Shown here: positions 59,448 through 64,000 of the stretch, piece after piece
How the letters are laid out: each line of letters starts with the position of its first letter
How positions within the stretch are numbered: the first letter of the stretch is position 1
Assembly: GCA_022575985.1 (NCBI GenBank)
Contig: JAKSXM010000002.1
Location: forward strand, 17,657,001 to 17,721,000
Source of the DNA: Anagrus nilaparvatae
Lineage: Eukaryota; Arthropoda; Insecta; Hymenoptera; Mymaridae
Direction of reading: 5' to 3'
DNA: 64,000 nucleotides
Notes under the pieces: model-generated
What the model was told of the DNA's origin: nothing
Database searches by the model: none
What the model saw: only the letters and a program-made list of their open reading frames with translations
Made by a program: the position numbers and the translations under genes

Positions 59448-61259
59448 TATTTTAATTGAAAGGATCTTTTAGGCTAAGTATAGCTACTATTATATTTTTC
59501 TACCAAATAGTTTCCCGTTCGCTTCAATTTTTTATGCAAGGGTCTACTATAAAACCCACTTAACTGGGTCTTTTTATTTTTAGCTACTTCTGCTTGTTAG
59601 CAATAAACCAAATTCCCCTTTTTAAATAAAAATGACCAATTTTTATATTGCTGCAAAAATTATAATTATCGGAAAAAATAGTTTTTTTTTTAGTTTTTTG
59701 ATAGGGCTCAAAAACATTTTTTAACTTATCTCTTTTCATTCCACAGTTTTCAAAAGAGTAATAATAATTTAAGCTAAGATCCCAATTTAAAGTTGTTTGA
59801 AAAAAATTTTATTGCTATTTTTGCAAACTGATATCTCGGAAAGTATTAAATGAAAAGAAACGAGTAAAAAATTATTAAAAACTTGTAGTTTGTACAAAAT
59901 TTTCGAGTACTATAAAATAAATATAAAACTAAAATTTGAAATTTTTGCAGTAATTTAGACATTGTTAATTTTTGGCTAAAATCCAGTTTTTGGGTTTTTG
60001 GTTATAATCGAAAAATAATTAAAGACTCAATTTATGGAGTTAAAAAGTAAACCCTTTCACGAAAAAATTGAAACAAAAGATATTTGCATATTAGGATTAA
60101 AAAGGCGTTGTTTTTAAAAAGTCCAAGTTATAACCCTTTATAACTTGGTCCATGAGCCATATAATTAGATAGAATTTAGATGTAGGGGATGTATTTACTA
60201 TATTAGCCTACCCTGAAGTACCAGTCTGAGGAACTAAAGATCATGGATTCCTCTTACAAATCCGTTCGACTTCACCCCCTAAAAACGTCAATTTTTACCT
60301 CTCTAAAATATGTCATTTTTCAACTCCATTCCCTCATTTCTGTGCTGGTGGCCTTTACCAAATATCCCTTACTAAATGAATCTATTTAAAAAATGTTAAA
60401 ATTTTTTCATAATCTGGGAAAAAATATAAATCTTTGGGCTGCCATTGTACCCTCGTTAAAATAGTATATTTACGGCTCGTGTCCAGAAAACTATAGCACG
60501 TAAATTATCGGAAAATAATCTGCGATTTGGAGTATTCATTATTTATGGACAAGGGGTCGTATAAAATTTTTCTGCGTGTTTGCTGGCCACTGACCAGAAA
60601 AATAATTTTATTAAGCAACTCAGATAAAAATCTTCATTTTGCTGAAATCAATTTTCATTCAAGAAATTTTCTAATTTCTCGTTTTTTAAATCTCAATTTT
60701 TATTGCATACTGACAAAAAACATAATAAAAATGACTTTTTCACCAAATAATCTGCATTAAATACAAGATTTAATAAATAATGTACGCATATATTTAAACT
60801 AGATTACCCGGGACGAGTATAAGACTGAGCGAAGCTACAGAAAATTTTTTGATTTATTTTATAATTTTTTTTAAATCATTATATTATTGTTTCTTATTTA
60901 AAAATAATCCCAGTTAAAAATTAATAGTTTCGTATTTAATCATCTGTATAAGTATTATTTTATCGTATATATAGTTTATTTGTTCTAGGAGTAATTGTTT
61001 TGTTTTTTAAAATAAATTTAGGCATATAAATGAAAAAAAATATAATTTATTGAATTATTAATGTATGAAATTGAATATAATTTTTTTTTAATTTTATTTT
61101 TATATTTTAGTGAATATCGTTTTTCAATTTGTGTAAAAACTTTTGTTTGTCTTTAAAAGAAACACATAGTCGAATAGAGTCGTATCTATATTTGTACAGT
61201 CTTTTATTAGAATTATATCGTTTATTGATTTAACTCTACTTAATCCTACCTAAGTGGTA
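59448..61259. other. Gene-free DNA with repeat fragments
   Basis: At about 60476-60600 lies a copy, in opposite orientation, of the dispersed repeat seen at 22085-22490 (GGCTCGTGTCCAGAAAA, GCACGTAAATTA, CTGCGATTTGG). Near 60808-60840, ACCCGGGACGAGTATAAGAC and TGAGCGAAGC resemble the GC-rich tail strings of Helitron-type elements and may mark the 3' end of the helicase element to the right (on the minus strand). Confidence 0.35.
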
Positions 61260-62489
61260 CCTAATTGCTTTTCACAATATGGAGAAACATTTTATGAATA
61301 GTTTGGCCTTGGGATTTATGTATGGTTATTGAATAAGATGACATAAGTGGTATTTGTATTCGGCTGCATTGTATTTTATTATGTGTCCATGTACGGTTTA
61401 GAGGTATTATTGGAAATAGATTTTTATATTAATAGGGTCCTTTATAATTATCAAATTCTACCATGATAGCTTCTGGTAATTGCGGTGGTGAATTATTTTC
61501 AGCATAAATTATTTCTCTCACATATCCTAAAGTACCATTTACTAAACCTCCTTCAGTCCATAAGTTTGCCCGTAACGACACGACAATTTTTAGATAAGTA
61601 TAAAACATTTTGTAACCCTGATCATCTGAACAACGAATGGCTACATTAGGTGCATTTGTGGCTACAATTCGAGCTACTGGGTTTCCTGTGTTTGTAAATG
61701 TTTTTCGTTATGTGCATCTACTTGTATGCATTTCGGGTATAAATGTATTGCATTTTCAAACATATCCAATTCGTTTTTAGGTATTATAGATTCTCGTCTA
61801 TTATGCAGTACTTCGTAATTTTCCTGCGACAATTCTGCATTTGCTATTTCATCTAATAATTTTCAATATGGTGTTTGATTTCCTTCGGTGTGCATTTTGT
61901 AAACAGAAATATTTCTGAAATTGTTTAAAAACAAGTTCTCCTTGCGATTGCATTTTGTCAGTAGATTTTTTTAAACTAAATATTGCCGTATGTCCTACCG
62001 GCGTTAATTGGTTATAATTTCCGAATAAGTATATTATTATTCCACCAAAAGGTTCATCAATTTCGTTAGCAAAAATTTCTCTACGCCGTGATTCTATTTG
62101 ATATAAAGTACGTAAACCTATTAATAACATTACGTCAATTAACAGAAATTTCAAATTTTTTAATTCAGTTTGTAGTTTTTTGGCATTTTTATTTTCTAAT
62201 GAACCAAATTGTTTATAATTTAAAGGTAATCGTAGTAATGATTGATTTTTCCATATATACATTTACAGCAGCCATGCCAGTACGTGCTCCGATTTTGACT
62301 GCATCTTCCCCGAAAGCAGATGTTATCATTTTTACCATTTCTTTTATTACTGTGCTTTATCCTGATCCTGCTTTTCCTTGTACTATTACTCTTTTGATCA
62401 TATTGGATGTTAATGTATTATTTTTAATCGCGTCTATTTGTCCTTTTAAACAGTTTAAAACTTCTTGTTGATCTTCTGTAAATTTTGTG
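61260..62489 (-). mobile_element. Degenerate PIF1-type helicase of a Helitron-like element
   Basis: Minus-strand pieces follow the order of Helitron PIF1 helicases: KFTEDQQEVL and VIVQGKAGSG (Walker A, about 62370-62490), then LRLPLNYKQFGSLENKNAKK, KFLLIDVMLLIGLRTLYQIE (Walker B, where the usual DE is DV), FGGIIIYLFGNYNQLTPVG and LVFKQFQKYFCLQNAHR (61849-62262). After frame changes come RESIIPKNELDMFENAIHLY, LRANLWTEGGLVNGTLGYVR and SITIHKSQGQT (about 61280). Stops and frameshifts separate them and the Walker B glutamate is lost, so it is inactive. No Rep endonuclease part is seen; at its upstream edge the sequence abuts a BEL/Pao fragment. Confidence 0.75.
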
Positions 62490-63500
62490 TTCATACACAC
62501 AAAAACAGCTATGTACGACTTGTATAGCGTTTTTTGAGCTCCACGACCTCTAAATCTTAGGGTATCAAAGGGACCCGCATAATCTACACCACTTAATCTA
62601 AAAGGCTTATTAGGTAGAGTTACTCTACATGAAGGAAGTATGCCCATTTTTTGATTTAACTTGTTTGTTCCATATCGAATACATGTATTGCATTTATGAA
62701 TTCGACTTCTAACTAAATTTCTAGCTTTTATAACTCAGAATTCTTGCCTTAATGTTGTAAGTGTTAGACGTACACCACCGTGTAGGGTTTTATTATGACA
62801 AAAATCAACTATAAGTTTTGAAAAAGAACATTTGCTTGGCAAGATCCAAGGATGTTTTTGGTCATAGTCTAGTAATGATAAGTGAATACGACCACCTAAT
62901 CGAAGTAAGTTTTGATCAAAAAGTGGATCTAAACGACGTAAGTTTAAATCATCAGGTTTATGGTTATTCATGAGTAATTTAATATCTTTGCAAAAGTAAC
63001 TTATTTGAACTAAATAAGTCCAAATCATTCTAGCCCTTACTAATTCAGGTACTGAAACTAATTTGCAGAACCCTAAATAGTATTTTACTGAAAACCAAGA
63101 GTTGCTTAATAAATTAGATTTTTGCTTAAATTTATCTTTTACTTTCATAGAAATTTTATCTATAAATCTAATTACATAAGATGTGACTCTCAGTAGCTTA
63201 TTTAATTCAGAATATTTGTCAATCAAATCCCAAATAATTACTTTAAGAGTTTGTTTTGTAGAAGAAACCTGACAATCATTATTGGCTATTGATTTGCTCA
63301 ATATGCTATTTTGAAGATCTATTGGGTTATTAACCATTACTCCCCCTCCCCACCAAAGAGAAAATCAGCAGGATTATCAGTGGACCTTACATGGCTCCAG
63401 TAGGCATCAGGGAGAAAAGTATGAATTTCTGAGCATCTGTGTTTTACAAATCTTTCCCATTTTGAAGGATGCTATTTTAACCAACATAACACATCACGGT
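62490..63500 (-). mobile_element. BEL/Pao retrotransposon pol fragment
   Basis: In minus-strand order: WERFVKHRCSEIHTFLPDAY, then HVRSTDNPADF (RNase H to integrase linker, about 63380-63470), a 200-codon frame (62735-63337) ending in HNKTLHGGVRLTLTTLRQEF, the zinc-binding part of integrase, one in-frame TGA where tryptophan is expected, then ARNLVRSRIHKCNTCIRY, MGILPSCRVTLPNKPF and SGVDYAGPF, the start of the integrase core. This order is diagnostic of BEL/Pao elements. The stop, a missing RT and truncation of the integrase core show a dead fragment. Confidence 0.8.
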
Positions 63501-64000
63501 AGGCTTAAAAAAATTTAAATCCGAAGTAAAATTACCTCGACTTTTTTTTTCTAGAAATTTTATATATCATGTGAATAGTGCGTAAAAAAATTTTTGAGCT
63601 GATTCCCCGAGGGATTTAAATTTTTTGTGGGCGGATGTGAATTTTTGGTTGCTTTGAGATGCAATATTTTTGAAAAGTTTTTTTTAATAAATATTATTAT
63701 TTAAACGAATGTGTGTACTCAAATATGAATGAAAAACTATCTTTGCACATTAATATACTTAATTTTGTATGTATGTTGGTATGTGTATGCGTATATGCGC
63801 TTGTATGTGTGAGTTAAATGACAATTAATAACTTATAATTTATGCAAAAAAAACTAATTTTTAGATAAAAAAATATATGTATGAGTATGTATGTGTATCT
63901 GTATATGTGTGTATGTGTTAATGTAAACGTATATGTTACTGTATGTGTATTTGTGTGGGTATTTATGCGTAAATACATTTTGGGGAGAGTGGGAAATCTA
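63501..64000. other. Gene-free DNA ending in a degenerate GTAT/GTGT-rich simple repeat
   Basis: From about 63760 to 63960 the sequence is dominated by TATGTGTGTATG-like words, an imperfect microsatellite. No coding sequence. Confidence 0.5.

Overview
The window looks like nuclear DNA of an insect. It is very AT-rich, its genes carry short GT-AG introns of about 50-100 bases, and the recognisable proteins are animal housekeeping genes. The ribosomal protein S10 N-terminus and overall gene style suggest a hymenopteran, possibly a parasitoid wasp, but that is only an inference. There is no bacterial operon structure and I found no tRNA, rRNA or CRISPR array.

Layout. 1-21 kb is a compact gene neighbourhood: RpL9 (-), a BLCAP homologue (+), RpS10 (-), a RAD54B-like DNA translocase (+), a delta3,delta2-enoyl-CoA isomerase (-), a secreted multi-cystine-knot protein (-), an intronless bacterial-looking NAPE-PLD-type metallo-beta-lactamase hydrolase (+) and a MANBAL/UPF0239 membrane protein (-). 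From 21.2 to 27.3 kb lies a NEPRO-like nucleolar gene (+) whose 4.5 kb third intron holds a 1 kb foldback transposon and other repeats. 28-41 kb is accessory DNA: tandem repeats, two copies of an unknown acidic/coiled-coil gene in duplicated blocks about 7.3 kb apart, a multi-exon gene I do not recognise, two related broken genes and transposase-like remnants. 42.9-45.6 kb holds the 3' part of an ABCG half-transporter (-). 45.6-61 kb is essentially gene-free and rich in palindromic transposons, including two clear cases of one foldback element inserted inside another. 61.2-63.5 kb is a BEL/Pao retrotransposon fragment abutting a degenerate PIF1-type helicase of Helitron kind.

What stands out. 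(1) The RAD54B-like protein has its small N-terminal domain duplicated in tandem, with exon lengths (100 + 93 nt) and phases preserved. (2) The metallo-hydrolase is a single 510-codon open frame between intron-rich insect genes and is a horizontal-transfer candidate. (3) A 2.5 kb palindrome interrupts a small mariner-like element, and an uninterrupted relative of that element 3.4 kb away serves as an internal empty-site control. (4) A secreted protein carries three repeats of a cystine-knot signature. The genes do not form one pathway; two are translation components, one is recombination repair, one ribosome biogenesis, one fatty-acid oxidation and one lipid/sterol transport.
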